A stretch of 64,000 nt of DNA, taken from positions 533,779,383 through 533,843,382 of the forward strand of contig NC_064621.1 in the NCBI RefSeq assembly GCF_023898315.1, in the 5' to 3' direction. A program made the translations under genes and the position numbers. This document shows, one piece after another, positions 54,349 through 64,000 of the stretch; position 1 is the first letter of the stretch, and every line of letters starts with the position of its first letter. Source of the DNA: Schistocerca nitens. Lineage: Eukaryota > Arthropoda > Insecta > Orthoptera > Acrididae. The notes under the pieces are model-generated. The model was not told the origin of the DNA. It searched no databases and saw only the letters and a list, made by a program, of their open reading frames with translations.

Positions 54349-54712
54349 CTGAAAGTAATGACAGTATTATGAAAAAGGTAGATAGCTACTCACCACATAG
54401 AGATGTTTAGTTGCAGACAGGCACAACAAAAAGACTGTTAAAATGTGAGATTTTGGCCAAAAGGTCTTCTTCTAAAGTAGACAACACATATATTCATGCA
54501 AGCACAACTCACACACACGTGACCACTGTATGTCAGTGGTCAATGCGTGTTTGAGTTGTGAATGTGTGTGTGTGTGTTGTCTTCATTAGGAGAAGGCCAT
54601 TTGTTTGACTGAATGCTCAGATATTTAGCAGTTTTTTTTGTCATGTCTGTCTGCTACTCAAACATCCCCCCTTTATGGTGAGTAGCAGTCTATCTTTTTC
54701 ACAATGTTGTGA
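54349..54712. repeat. Foldback repeat, ~170-bp arms
   Basis: Left arm gatagctactcaccacatag ... gcacaacaaaaagactgtta ... and right arm its inverse (... tgtctgctactcaaacatc, tatggtgagtagcagtctat). The centre has tgtg/cacac-rich sequence. Same family as 51078-51345. Confidence 0.8.
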
Positions 54713-55721
54713 TTACTTTCAGTTGTGGCGGTCACTTATCCTCCTTAATGTATGCAACTTATCACAATGGTTGCAATTGCAATTTATATATTTTCTGTGT
54801 GAATACTGATCAGCTAACATATAATTTGCTTTTCTGTATTACATTTTTGTCAAAGCTGAGGAGGCAATTACTTTTTGAGTAGGAGTGGCTGATAGTATTA
54901 ATAATGTTAGGATAAACGTAGTCACTTCATAATTTCCCTTTTTATTTATTAAAAGTAGACTTTTTGGTAACGTATAAACTATAAAAGATAACAAAACAGC
55001 TTCAGTTGTCTGAAATCTGGTAGTTGTGGCCTTCCCTTGCACCCACTTTTGATACTAAAGGTTACACAGCTGTGACATGCTGTAATGCAGCAAGGTATTC
55101 TATGTTCTGCATTTGTCTTGCATCGCATCTTATCCCATAACTTTCCTTTGATAATATTTTGTGTGTGTGTGTGTGGGGGGGGGGGGGGAACTTTCCCTTT
55201 CTTTTTGCTGTTTCTTAGTGATTTATAATTATTTCACCTGACTCATTAAGCACAGGTTCAAATAAATACTATGCTTGTTAAATGAATGTTAATTGCATGT
55301 GATTCATACTATAACTAAAGAAATAAAGAAAACTTGGTTTGTTTTAAGTGCAGTTGTAGGTAAACAGTCCTATAGATCCATAAGTGCTATGTCTAGAATT
55401 ACTCATGCTATAGGCGTTGCATTGCTTATGCATTAATTTCAACTTGAACATTGTGATCCATTTCAATTGATGTTCTTTGGGTCCACTGAAATATTAAACT
55501 AAAGCCGCTCTCTTTTTTATTTAGCATAATGTTTCAATTGTGTAACATTGTGTTGTGGATGGCAATGGTGAGTATTTACTAGAGCACAGTGATATGTCTG
55601 TGGATGAAATGCAGCAAGACAGTGAAGACTGTTGTTGATACATAGGCTTCTCTCAAAAACATACTAAAAAGGCCATTATGATGGTCCAGTTCAAGAGGTT
55701 GATCATCCTCATGATTAGAGA
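54713..55721. other. Nothing recognised
   Basis: AT-rich sequence with a (TG)n/poly-G tract at 55161-55188. No ORF or repeat family identified. Confidence 0.4.
55161..55188. repeat. (TG)n plus poly-G tract
   Basis: gtgtgtgtgtgtgtg followed by about 14 G. Directly visible. Confidence 0.93.
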
Positions 55722-55902
55722 TTAGATTAGATTAATACTAGTTCCATGGATCACGAATACGATATTTCGTAATGATGTGGAACGAGTCAAATTTTCCAAT
55801 ACATGACATAATGAAGTTAATTTAACAACATACTTAAGTTAATATAACAACGTTTTTTTATTTTTTTGTGTTTTTTTAAATTTTTTTTATAATATTTTTT
55901 TC

Positions 55903-57489
55903 TTAATTTATATCTAAAAACTCCTCTATGGAGTAGAAGGAGTTGTCATTCAGAAATTCTTTTAATTTCTTCTGAAATCCTTGTTGGTTATCTGCCAGAC
56001 TTTTGATACTATTTGGTAAGTGACCAAAGACTTTAGTGGCAGAATAATTCACCCCTTTCTGTGCCAAAGTTAGATTTAATCTTGAATAGTGAAGATCATC
56101 CTTTCTCCTAGTATTGTAGCTATGCACACTGCTATTACTTTTGAATTGGGTTTGGTTGTTAATAACAAATTTCATAAGAGAGTATATATACTAAGAAGCT
56201 GCTGTGAATATCCCAAGATCCTTAAATAAATGTCTGCAGGATGATCTTGGGTGGACTCCAGCTATTATTCTGATTACACACTTTTGTGCAGTAAATACTT
56301 TATTCCTCAGTGATGAATTACCCCAAAATATGATACCATATGAAAGCAATGAGTGAAAATAGGCGTAGTAAGCTAATTTACTAAGATGTTTATCACCAAA
56401 ATTTGCAATGACCCTTATTGCATAAGTAGCTGAACTCAAACGTTTCAGCAGATCATCAATGTGTTTCTTCCAATTTAATCTCTCATCAATGGACACACCT
56501 AAAAATTTGGAATATTCTACCTTAGCTATATCCTTCTGATTAAGGTCTATATTTATTAATGGCGTCATACCATTCACTGTACGGAACTGTATGTACTGTG
56601 TCTTATCAAAATTCAGTGAGAGTCCGTTTACAAGGAACCACTTAGCAATTTTCTCAAAGACAGTATTGACAATTTCATCAGTTAATTCTTGTTTGTCAGG
56701 TGTGATTACTATACTTGTATCATCAGCAAAGAGAACTAACTTTGCCTCTTCATGAATATAGAATGGCAAGTCATTAATATATATTAAGAACAACAAAGGA
56801 ACCAAGACTGACCCTTGTGGAACCCCATTCTTGATAGTTCCCCAGTTTGAGGAATGTGCTGATCTTTGCATATTATGAGAACTGCTTATTTCAACTTTCT
56901 GCACTCGTCCAGTTAGGTACGAACTGAACCATTTGTGCACTGTCCAACTCATGCCACAATATTTGAGCTTGTCTAGCAGAATTTCATGATTTACGCAATC
57001 AAAAGCCTTTGAGAGATCACAAAAAATCCCAATGGGTGGTGATCGGTTATTCAGATCATTCAAAATATGATTGGTGAAGGCATATATGGCATTTTCTGTT
57101 GAAAAACCTTTCTGGAAACCAAACTGACATTTTGTTAGTACTTCATTTTTACAGATATGTGAAGCTACTCTTGAATACATTACTTTCTCAAAAATTTTGG
57201 ATAAAGCTGTTAGAAGGGAGATTGGACGGTAATTGCTGACATCAGATCTATCCCCCTTTTTATGCAAAGGTATAACAATAGCATATTTCAGTCTATCAGG
57301 GAAAATGCCCTGTTCCAGAGAGCTATTACACAGGTGGCTGAGAATCTTACTTATCTGTTGAGAACAAGCTTTTAGTATTTTTCTGGAAATGCCATCAATT
57401 CCATGTGAGTTTTTGCTTTTAAGCAAGTTTATTATTTTCCTAATTTCAGAGGGAGAAGTGGGTGAGATTTCAATTGTATCAAATTGCAT
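55903..57489 (-). pseudogene. CR1 LINE ORF2: reverse transcriptase and C-terminus
   Basis: Open from 57489 to 56191 (432 codons), then after one stop a C-terminal piece 56175-55903. Landmarks: SKNSHGIDGISRKILKACSQ, YAIVIPLHKKGDRSDVSNYR-PISL, CQFGFQKGFSTENAIYAF, GIFCDLSKAFDCVNHEILLD (motif A), GVPQGSVLVPLLFLIYINDL (motif B), LVLFADDTSIVITP (motif C), YSKFLGVSIDERLNWKKHID, SYGIIFWGNSS and AQKCVIRIIAGVHPRSSCRH. The C-terminal NTRRKDDLHY...AQKGVNYSATKVFGHLP block matches the tail of the 3-6 kb copy. The catalytic core looks intact; the frame is separated from the endonuclease by frameshifts and a SINE. Confidence 0.92.
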
Positions 57490-57656
57490 AGGTATATGCC
57501 TCTTCCATTAACAGCCTAGCATCTTCTAATGAACACCTGGATCCTACTATATCCACAACATTTAGAAAATGATTATTAAAAATATTTTCAACTTCTGACT
57601 TTTTGTTCGTAAAGTTTTCATTCAATTTGATGGCAATACTGTCTTCCTGTGCTCTT

Positions 57657-57856
57657 CAAATGGCTCAAATGGCTCTGAGCACTATGGGACTCAACTTCTG
57701 AGGTCATTAGTCCCCTAGAACTTAGAACTAGTTAAACCTAACTATCCTAAGGACATCACAAACATCCATGCCCGAGGCAGGATTCGAACCTGCGACCGTA
57801 GCGGTCTTGCGGTTCCAGACTGCAGCACCTTAAACCGCACGGCCACTTCGGCCGGC
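57657..57856 (-). mobile_element. SINE, type-1 head
   Basis: Minus-oriented full copy. Perfect 12-bp duplication tcctgtgctctt at 57645-57656 and 57857-57868. Inserted between the endonuclease and RT of the CR1 LINE. Confidence 0.95.
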
Positions 57857-57859
57857 TCC

Positions 57860-59181
57860 TGTGCTCTTGGTTGACCTGTTTCTCTTTTAATAATATTCCA
57901 AATTGTTTTAATTTTATTATCAGAGTTGCTGATTTCAGACATGATACACATACTTCTGGATTTTTTAATAACTTTTCTTGATATAACACAGTAGTTTTTA
58001 TAATGTTTGATAGTTTCTGGGTCACTACTCTTTCTTGCTGTCAGATACATTTCCCTTTTCCGGTTACAAGATATTTTTATACCCTTAGTAAGCCATGTCA
58101 TGAAATAAATTATATTTTAAATTGGCATCAGGTTCACGGTACACCTCATCCCAGTCTAACTGCTGTAGGCTTTCCCTGAAATTTGCAATTGTTAAATCGT
58201 TGACTGAACGCACTACTTTGGAGGACTGTTTAGTATTGCTGAATGGAGCTATGTCATATATTGTAACTAGCTGTGCACCATGATCAGAAAGACCATTCTC
58301 AACAGGCTGAGCATTTATCTGGTTAAACTTATCTTGGTCTATAAAGAAGTTATCTATCAGTGAGCTGCTATCCTTTACCACCCGAGTAGGAAAATCAATA
58401 ACGGGTGTCAAATTGAAAGAACCAAGTAATACTTCAAGGTCATTTTTCCTATTACCCTCTTTCAGAGAATCTACATTGAAGTCCCCACAAATAATAATTT
58501 GCTTCCCCCTGTCTGACAGATAGCACAACAAGGAGTCCAAATTTTTCAGAAATAGATGAAAATTTCCTGATGGGGACCTATATACAGTTACAATTATAAA
58601 TGTGCCTTTATTTAATTTAAGCTCACAGGCACATGCTTCTATATGCTTCTCTACACAAAACTTTTTTGTTTCTATACTTTTTGCACAATGATAACGTTTG
58701 ACATATATATTGCAACTCCTCCTTTCTCCATATTTTCTCTCATTAAATGTGCAGAGAGCTTATATCCACTTACATTTACCTTATCCATATCAGTAACAAT
58801 GTGATGCTCAGACAGGCATAGTATATCTATTTCATCCTCAACTTCTAAATCTTCTAAACAAACCAGAAGCTCATCTATTTTATTCTTTAAACTCCCAATA
58901 TTTTGATGAAATATACTTATATTATTTTTAATTATACTTTTATGAGAACCTTTCCTTTTTCTAACATTTGCAGTACTCTCCTGTCTGAGTTTCTCATTGT
59001 GCTCATGCCTAGTTTCTATACCAGTGGTCACATGGTGTTCAGAGAGGCAGATTATGTCAACTGGGTTGGGTGACTTTAATTCATCAATGCAATTACCTAG
59101 GACTGAGATACAACTTGGTGGAGATAAAATTTCTGGTGATTGGTGAAAATTTATAATTGACAGCTGTGATTGGTGATCCAA
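57860..59181 (-). pseudogene. CR1 LINE ORF2: APE-type endonuclease region
   Basis: First piece (59181-58672): ISIFHQNIGSLKNKIDELLV and DILCLSEHHI are the N-terminal core of APE-like endonucleases, the enzyme that nicks target DNA to prime reverse transcription. A preceding DIICLSEHHVTTGIETRHEH looks like a partial duplication of the same segment. After a frameshift, 58540-58085 has ICGDFNVDS (catalytic GDFN), SSLIDNFFI and ENGLSDHGAQLVTI (catalytic SDH). Then come the linker ANFRESLQQLDWDEVYREPD and IKTIWNIIKRETG up to the SINE. All expected catalytic motifs are visible, but the reading frame is broken. Confidence 0.9.
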
Positions 59182-59326
59182 TGTGCTAGAATTGTGCTGT
59201 TTAATTTCTTTCCTAAACTGAAGATTTGTTTCAATCCTGACCTCTCGTAGAACTTGACATATTTCTGTCTTACCTATTCTAAAAAAGATGCTGCTCCAAC
59301 ACCTGTAACCACTGGTATTTTACCAT

Positions 59327-60286
59327 TCATGGCAGTGCCTCCCCCCTTAAATTTCCTGCTATTACCCCAGCCAGTTTCCCCTTCCCTTTCCTGTTGAGAT
59401 GTAGGCCATGCCTGGTATAGTCCCACCTACTGAGAGAATCAACAGGAACCACACCAATATGAGTCCCCGCACCCGACCCAAGCAGCCGTTCCAATTCCAA
59501 ATTAACTCTCCGAACAGAAGAGTTCAAATGAGGCCGGTCATGGCGTCTCAGGACAGATACAAATTCAACATTGGTGTGTCTCGATGCCGACGCAATCTTT
59601 ACCAGGTCACACTCTATACTGTACCCAGGATCTCTGTCGATGCTATTCCCTGGCCCTCCCACAATAACCACGGACTCTTCCCTGGTAAATCCTTTACAGA
59701 GTGAACCTAAATCCTCTGTCACCTGATCCAGACTAGCACTTGGTTTGAAAAAATTTGTGAACTGGTATTCTGGCCCTAATTCCTCCTGCAGAAGTTGGTG
59801 AGAACTGCCTAACAACAAAACTTTCTTCCTTTTCGATGACTTTCCTACATTCTTTTTCAATATCCTATTGAAAGTTTGTCGTGTCCTGTCTACACCTACC
59901 TCTGCTTGAGGCTCATCAGTTTCTAACTGAAGCAACAGGTCAAACTTATTTTTGACATTCACCACAAAACTGTCAGACTTAGTTCTAGGCCTGTTCCTTC
60001 TGTTACCTGTTGCCACTTCTCACCTCTCTTTGCCCTTCTCCCTCCTTAACCTGTCCAGATCTTCCCTAGCCTGATCTAGCTCAGCCTGAAGGGCAGCAAT
60101 TTTCCCCTCCTGTTCCACTATCTTCCTATCTCTGCTGCAAATCCTACATAACCACTGATGAGCCTGATCCACTTCCCCGACACCCACGCCACTGCAGTCC
60201 CCCCCAATGAAAAAAACTACTGCATCCATCACATCAAACCCCGGAACTAACAATTCTACGGCAAGTCAGGCACTTCTCACTCATGG
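59327..60286 (-). pseudogene. CR1 LINE ORF1: PHD-like finger, coiled coil, SGNH esterase
   Basis: Starts MSEKCLTCRRIVSSG at 60286. A Cys/His cluster CLTC ... CDGCSSFFHW ... GDCSG ... WLCRIC suggests a PHD-type zinc finger, interrupted by a TGA before CDGC and by a frameshift at a run of seven G. A coiled coil follows (KIAALQAELDQAREDLDRLR), then another in-frame TGA at 60020-60022. The next piece, 60016-59327, has KKVLLLGSSHQLLQEEL (block I, Ser), VVIVGGPGNSID (block III-like) and DYTRHGLHLNRKGKGKLA (catalytic His block), i.e. an SGNH hydrolase. PHD plus esterase ORF1 proteins are known from CR1-group LINEs, where they are thought to act in RNP formation and membrane or chromatin association. 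Confidence 0.85.
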
Positions 60287-60299
60287 CAAAAATAATGCT

Positions 60300-60920
60300 T
60301 TAGCTAGAATAAATCAATTAAATTACCGAAAATCAAAAAAAGACGTTACAAGAATTAAGCCTATTCACAAACGTGTATAAGCAAGTTTCTGATTTAAAAT
60401 TCCGCTGTTTTTCTGAGATCTGTAATAAAACAATGAAGGTATACACTATTTATTATATATTTCACTCGATGGAATAAAAAATGGACAATTAAACGAGACA
60501 GTTTAAGTTTGATTCTACAAAAACGTTACGAGAATTAGGCCTATAAACAAATGTATATAAGCAAGTTTCTGATATAAAGTTACGCTGTTTTTCTGAAATC
60601 TGTTTTAAAACAATGAAGTTATAAGTTATTTACAGTAGTTTACTTATTTGCTACCGAGAAACTAGTTAAATTACCGTGAAACAAGAAACAAACACGTTTA
60701 CAAAATTTAAGCCTAAGCGCGACTTCGCGAAGTTACGATCTTTTCGTGTTTTCCGAAAAAATACGCAAAGAAAAGTCAAACCTTCAGCGGCAAGACTAAA
60801 CAATACACTAATGCACGTATTTAATTTGTTATCGGCGTTAAACTAAATTATATTCCTGTCCAAATCACTTAACTTCCTGGAAACAGTTTCTAGCGTCACT
60901 TACTCGGCGGCCATCTTGGA
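60300..60920 (-). promoter_or_regulatory. CR1 5'UTR with ~180-bp monomers and YY1-like site
   Basis: The cgttac...aattaagcctat...gcaagtttctgat...gctgtttttctgagatctgt block at 60344 recurs at 60524 (180 bp apart) and, more diverged, at about 60695. On the minus strand the outermost part (60905-60917) reads ccaagatggccgcc, a perfect YY1-type motif at the presumed 5' end. Tandem 5' monomers and a terminal YY1 site are both known promoter designs of mammalian L1; finding them here is notable. Promoter function is inference. Confidence 0.6.
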
Positions 60921-61606
60921 TGAGGGTAGTCAATCAACCAAAAATTGAGTGTTTTAGAAAACTGCTCAACTGCTAACACATAGCCTACTCCTGAATAGCA
61001 CCAAGGAGTCTGCCAAGCTGTCATAAGGACCACCTTTGAACTCCGTCATTTGTCGTCCTTTTCCCACAGCAATACTGGCAGTGAAAATGTTTCTGTGCCA
61101 GGATTCAAACTGAGAAGGAAAGGAGGGAGACACTACTGTAGAAGCAGAAGGATGGAGGATTGGGAATAGGGGATAGATAGCAGGAGAGATAGTTGTAGAG
61201 ACTAGAGGAGACTGAGCCAATGGGGTGTGTGGAATGAGATATATGGTGCAATGAAAGGTGTGGATAACAGACAGGATTAAAGTATGTTGTGTTAATAAGA
61301 GAGAGAGCCCTGCATAATTCAGAGAACAAGCAATAGTCAGGATTTGAAACTTGATTACCAGCAGCATTGTTGAATCCTCCATTCAGACATTAAAAAAAGC
61401 TAAACCCATTCACTATGCTCAAGAATAAAACACTCCAAGAATAAAGCAAAAACTCTTTGGAACATGCTTAAAAAAGGAACAAACAAAACTAGTCATCAAA
61501 ATGAAAATGAGCCCCCGAAAATAGTTCTGGGCTCTGGAAGAAATGGTGATGCTTTCAAGTTTTGGCCACTAGATTCATTGATTATGTGCTTACTGTCATT
61601 GCAAAC
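60921..61606. other. No recognisable gene
   Basis: A 138-codon minus-strand frame (60966-61382) and an overlapping 74-codon frame lie in purine-rich (gga/gag) sequence; both look like chance products of the biased composition. Confidence 0.4.
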
Positions 61607-61610
61607 ACTT

Positions 61611-61854
61611 CATAGAGTAATAAACAACTAAGTAGAGATGTATTTAGATTTATTTGTGCTGACACTGCTTGCAATACAAACAAACATTAGTTTCAAAAAA
61701 TACAACCCCAAAGTAGAATTCATCAGCTCACTGCATAGAGTAATAAACAACCAAATACAGATGTGTTTAGATTTAATCATGCAGACACTGCATACAATAT
61801 GTACATTACTCTGAAAAAATGCAACCTCTAAATGAACAGAATTCATCAGCTCAT
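61611..61854. repeat. Tandem duplication, ~123-bp unit x2
   Basis: catagagtaataaacaac... to ...gaattcatcagctca occurs at about 61611-61730 and 61734-61854. The copies differ at perhaps 15-20% of positions and so are not recent. Confidence 0.82.
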
Positions 61855-61959
61855 TAAAAATTAGTGATTTTTCTCTCTAAAATGGTGTTTCTAATAGAGC
61901 ACTAAGATCTTGTGCTGACTTGATAGGATTACCCTGAAGGTATCTTTGTAATTAATCAA

Positions 61960-62535
61960 TGACTTGGGAGATATTTGCTGCTAGACTTAATGAAAATATG
62001 CTGTAGTAATACCCATCTTAAGCCAGCCGGTGTGGCCAAGCGGTTCTAGGCCCTTCAGTCTGGAACCGTGTGACAGCTACGGTTGCAGGTTTGAATCCTG
62101 CCTTGGGCATGGATGTATGTGATGTCCTTAGGTTAGTTAGGTTTAAGTAGTTCTAAGTTCTATGGGACTGATGACCTCAGATGTTAAGTCCCATAGTGCT
62201 CAGAGCTATTTGAAGCAATACCCATCTTCAAAAATGGAGATATGCAAACCACCACTAGTGACAGACCTATATCACTCCTTCCCGTCTTCTTAGCAGTATT
62301 TGAGGAAGTAGCCTATGATAAAATTATTACTCAGTTATGGACCAGAACTTGTTAACTGCCTTTAATTTGTTTTTCATAAAGAATTCTCCACACACTGCAA
62401 ATACAACACTAAACAAACAAAGTGCAAGCAGAGCTAAACAAGAAAAATTATTATCCTGTCAGTATATTATGGGAACTTACCAAAGCCTCTGATAACATGA
62501 ATCAAAAAATTATACTTAGTGAGAATCAAACAATG
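61960..62535 (+). mobile_element. LINE RT fragment with SINE insertion
   Basis: Plus-strand coding traces around the SINE: VIPIFKNGDMQTTTSDRPIS-L and VFLAVFEEVAYDKII match the PIFKKGD-YRPISLL-KVFEKV fingers of LINE RTs. Later ILWELTKASDNMNQKI resembles motif A (FLDLTKAFDTVNH) with the catalytic region degraded. Truncated at both ends. Confidence 0.75.
62020..62216 (+). mobile_element. SINE, type-1 head
   Basis: Starts agccagccggtgtggccaag. Perfect 12-bp duplication aatacccatctt at 62008-62019 and 62217-62228. Splits the PIF codons of the LINE RT fragment. Confidence 0.95.
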
Positions 62536-62544
62536 GAAAGTATA

Positions 62545-63640
62545 GGTTGGAATTTCAACACTGTTATGAAAAGGATAGGTTACTACTCATTGTAAAGATG
62601 ACATGTTGAGTTTCAGACAGTCACAACAAAAAGACTGTTGCACATTGAGCTTTCAGCCAAAGCCTTCTTCAGAAATGAAAAAAAAAAACATGCAGTCACT
62701 CAAGCAAGCACACCTGATGTGCACATGACTGCAATCTTCTGGCTGCTCCGACCAAAATGCAACTGGAAGCAGCAATCACGAGTGGGACAGGGAAGAGGGT
62801 TGGATAGCAGGGTATGAGGAGGGGATGGGGGGGGGGAGGGAGTAATCATCACTGCTGTACAGAGTGTGCCGGGACTAAGTGGTGGCAGAACAAGACTGCC
62901 AGGTGCAGCACTGGGAGGCTGTGGGAGGGGTGGGGGTGGGGAATGAGGAGCTGAGAAGGGGAAAAGTCCGGAAGATGTGCTGACTTAGAGCAGCATACAG
63001 TGAAGGCGAGCAGACTGCATTGGGAGGAGGTGATAGGACAGATGGGGTGGAAACTTGGGTGGAAGGTGTGGGGATGGTGGCTTACTGTAGGTTGAGTCGG
63101 GATGATTTCATGAGTGGAAATATGATGTAAGGATAGCACCTCATAGAAGCTCATGGTGGGAGGGATCCAGATGGCCCAGGTTATGAAGCAGTCATTGAAA
63201 TGAAGCACGTTATGTTCAACTCCATGTTGTGCTACAGGGTGATCCACTTTGATCTTGGCCACCGTTTGGCAGTGGCCATTCATCCTTGTGGACAGCTGTT
63301 TGCTAGATATACCAATATAAAAAGCTGTGCAGTGACTTCAGCACAGCTGGTCTGTGACATGGATTCATTCACAAGTGACCCGGCCTCTGCTGGGATAGGA
63401 TAAGCCTGTGACAGGACTGGAATAGTAAGTGTTGGGTGGGTAGATTTGTCAGGTCTTCCACCAGGGTCTTTCACAGAGATATGACCCCTGTGGCAAGTGG
63501 TTGGGATTGGGAATGACATAGGGATGGACTAGGAAGTTGTGGTGGTTTGGCGGGTTACAGAAAACCACTTTAAGGGCTGTGTGAAGGATCTTGGGTAGGA
63601 TGACCCTCATTTCAGGGCTGGTCATAGATCTATCGGATGA
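62545..63640 (-). mobile_element. Penelope-like element arm, minus strand
   Basis: The 3' end (left) reads atgaaaaggataggttactactc, the same terminus as the foldbacks at 51 and 54 kb. Going up the minus strand: an A/G-rich low-complexity part (encoded as HPHPSHSLP-type sequence), then MNGHCQTVAKIKVDH, preceded by HCTAFYIGISSKQLS, which carries the YIG of a GIY-YIG nuclease, and upstream LSYPSRGRVTCE and CNPPNHHNFLVHPYVIPNPN. Stops and frameshifts are present. Penelope-like elements typically carry a C-terminal GIY-YIG endonuclease; no RT is visible in this arm. Confidence 0.7.
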
Positions 63641-64000
63641 AAGATAATCTATCATCGTGCCCTGAAATGAGGGACATCTTACCTAAGTTCCTTCCCAACC
63701 CTCTTAAAGTGGTGTTCTGTCACCACCCGTCCTCCACAACATCCTATTTCATCCCTAGATCACCCAATCCCAACCCATTGCCACAGGAATCATTGCCCTG
63801 TGGGAGACCCAGGTGCAAGACCTGCCCAATCCACCCACATAGCACTTGCTATTACAATCCTGTCACAGGCTTATTGTACCTCGTCAGAGGTTGGACCACC
63901 TGTGCTAAGAGCTGCTTAAATCATTGCACAGCTTTTTATATTGGTATGACTACCAACCAACTGTCCACAACTGCCAAACTGTGGCCAACAACAAGGTGGA
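63641..64000 (+). mobile_element. Penelope-like element arm, plus strand, runs off the window
   Basis: The same sequence in the opposite orientation: ccctgaaatgagggacatct..., encoding FRHHPSSTTSYFIP-type and ALWETQVQDLPNPPT-like sequence in one frame. It continues to HCTAFYIGMTTNQLS near 63930-63980 (YIG intact). It meets the minus-strand arm head to head near 63640. The element continues beyond position 64000. Confidence 0.7.

Larger units (their letters stand above)
55722..60920 (-). mobile_element. Near-full-length CR1-type LINE
   Basis: Minus strand from the 5'UTR (60300-60920) through ORF1 (PHD-like finger, coiled coil, SGNH esterase) and ORF2 (endonuclease, RT) to a 3' end with (attag)n-like repeats at 55722-55740. 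About 5.2 kb, the size of a complete CR1. Damage: stops and frameshifts in ORF1 and ORF2, and a SINE at 57657-57856. The RT is closely related to the fragment at 3.1-6.1 kb. I did not find a convincing target duplication. Confidence 0.9.

Noticed and set aside
59327..60016. Host SGNH/GDSL esterase gene
   Set aside because: It lies in order with LINE endonuclease and RT on the same strand and shows the KGKGKLAG/HGLHLN form of CR1 ORF1 esterases; it is part of the LINE.
60966..61382. 138-codon minus-strand open frame
   Set aside because: It lies in gga/gag-rich sequence giving Ser/Pro/His/Leu-biased translation, with no motif and an overlapping frame of the same bias.

Overview
This window is a repeat-dominated stretch of an insect nuclear genome. 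It contains tRNA-derived SINEs, CR1-type, RTE-type and other LINEs, many Tc1/mariner copies, hAT, Penelope-like and Ty3/Gypsy sequence. The SINE core (it contains ccttaggttagttaggtt and ends in agtgctcagagccatttgaa) and several other repeats match what I remember of grasshopper and locust (Orthoptera, Schistocerca-like) genomes. That assignment is from memory, not from a search. I find no bacterial or organellar genes and no canonical tRNA or rRNA gene; every tRNA-like block here is the head of a SINE.

Only one host gene is supported. On the + strand, an exon at 7067-7342 (signal-peptide core and a short conserved-looking ectodomain) and a GC-rich exon at 14542-16368 join in phase 0 across a 7.2-kb intron. 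They encode 701 residues of a secreted, low-complexity Pro/Gly/Tyr-rich protein with dibasic sites and YGPP-like repeats. The start codon lies in an upstream exon I cannot place. The second exon ends at a strong phase-0 donor, so at least one more exon must lie downstream.

Region by region: 0.9-6.8 kb holds a Tc1 relic, a CR1-like LINE split by a SINE and a Tc1 element, and an unclassified repeat. The intron (7.3-14.5 kb) holds a LINE with a second LINE and a SINE nested in it, more SINEs, and a 0.39-kb foldback carrying a hammerhead-ribozyme-like motif. 16.4-28.6 kb holds nested LINEs, three Tc1 elements and many SINEs. 29.1-33.1 kb holds a 5'-inverted RTE LINE and a Tc1 element with three SINEs in it. 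33.5-38.4 kb holds a 1.7-kb foldback and a second copy of a young Tc1 family. 38.9-46.2 kb holds a palindromic Tc1 composite with insertions and a deleted Gypsy element. 47-55 kb holds a non-autonomous hAT, a candidate solo LTR and two foldbacks. 55.7-60.9 kb holds a nearly full-length CR1 LINE with ORF1, ORF2 and a monomeric 5'UTR. 61-64 kb holds LINE and inverted Penelope-like sequence running off the end.

Many insertions keep target-site duplications, so the order of events can be read. SINEs are usually the youngest layer, and most lie inside older elements. No autonomous element in the window has an intact coding region; each is broken by nonsense codons, frameshifts or truncation.
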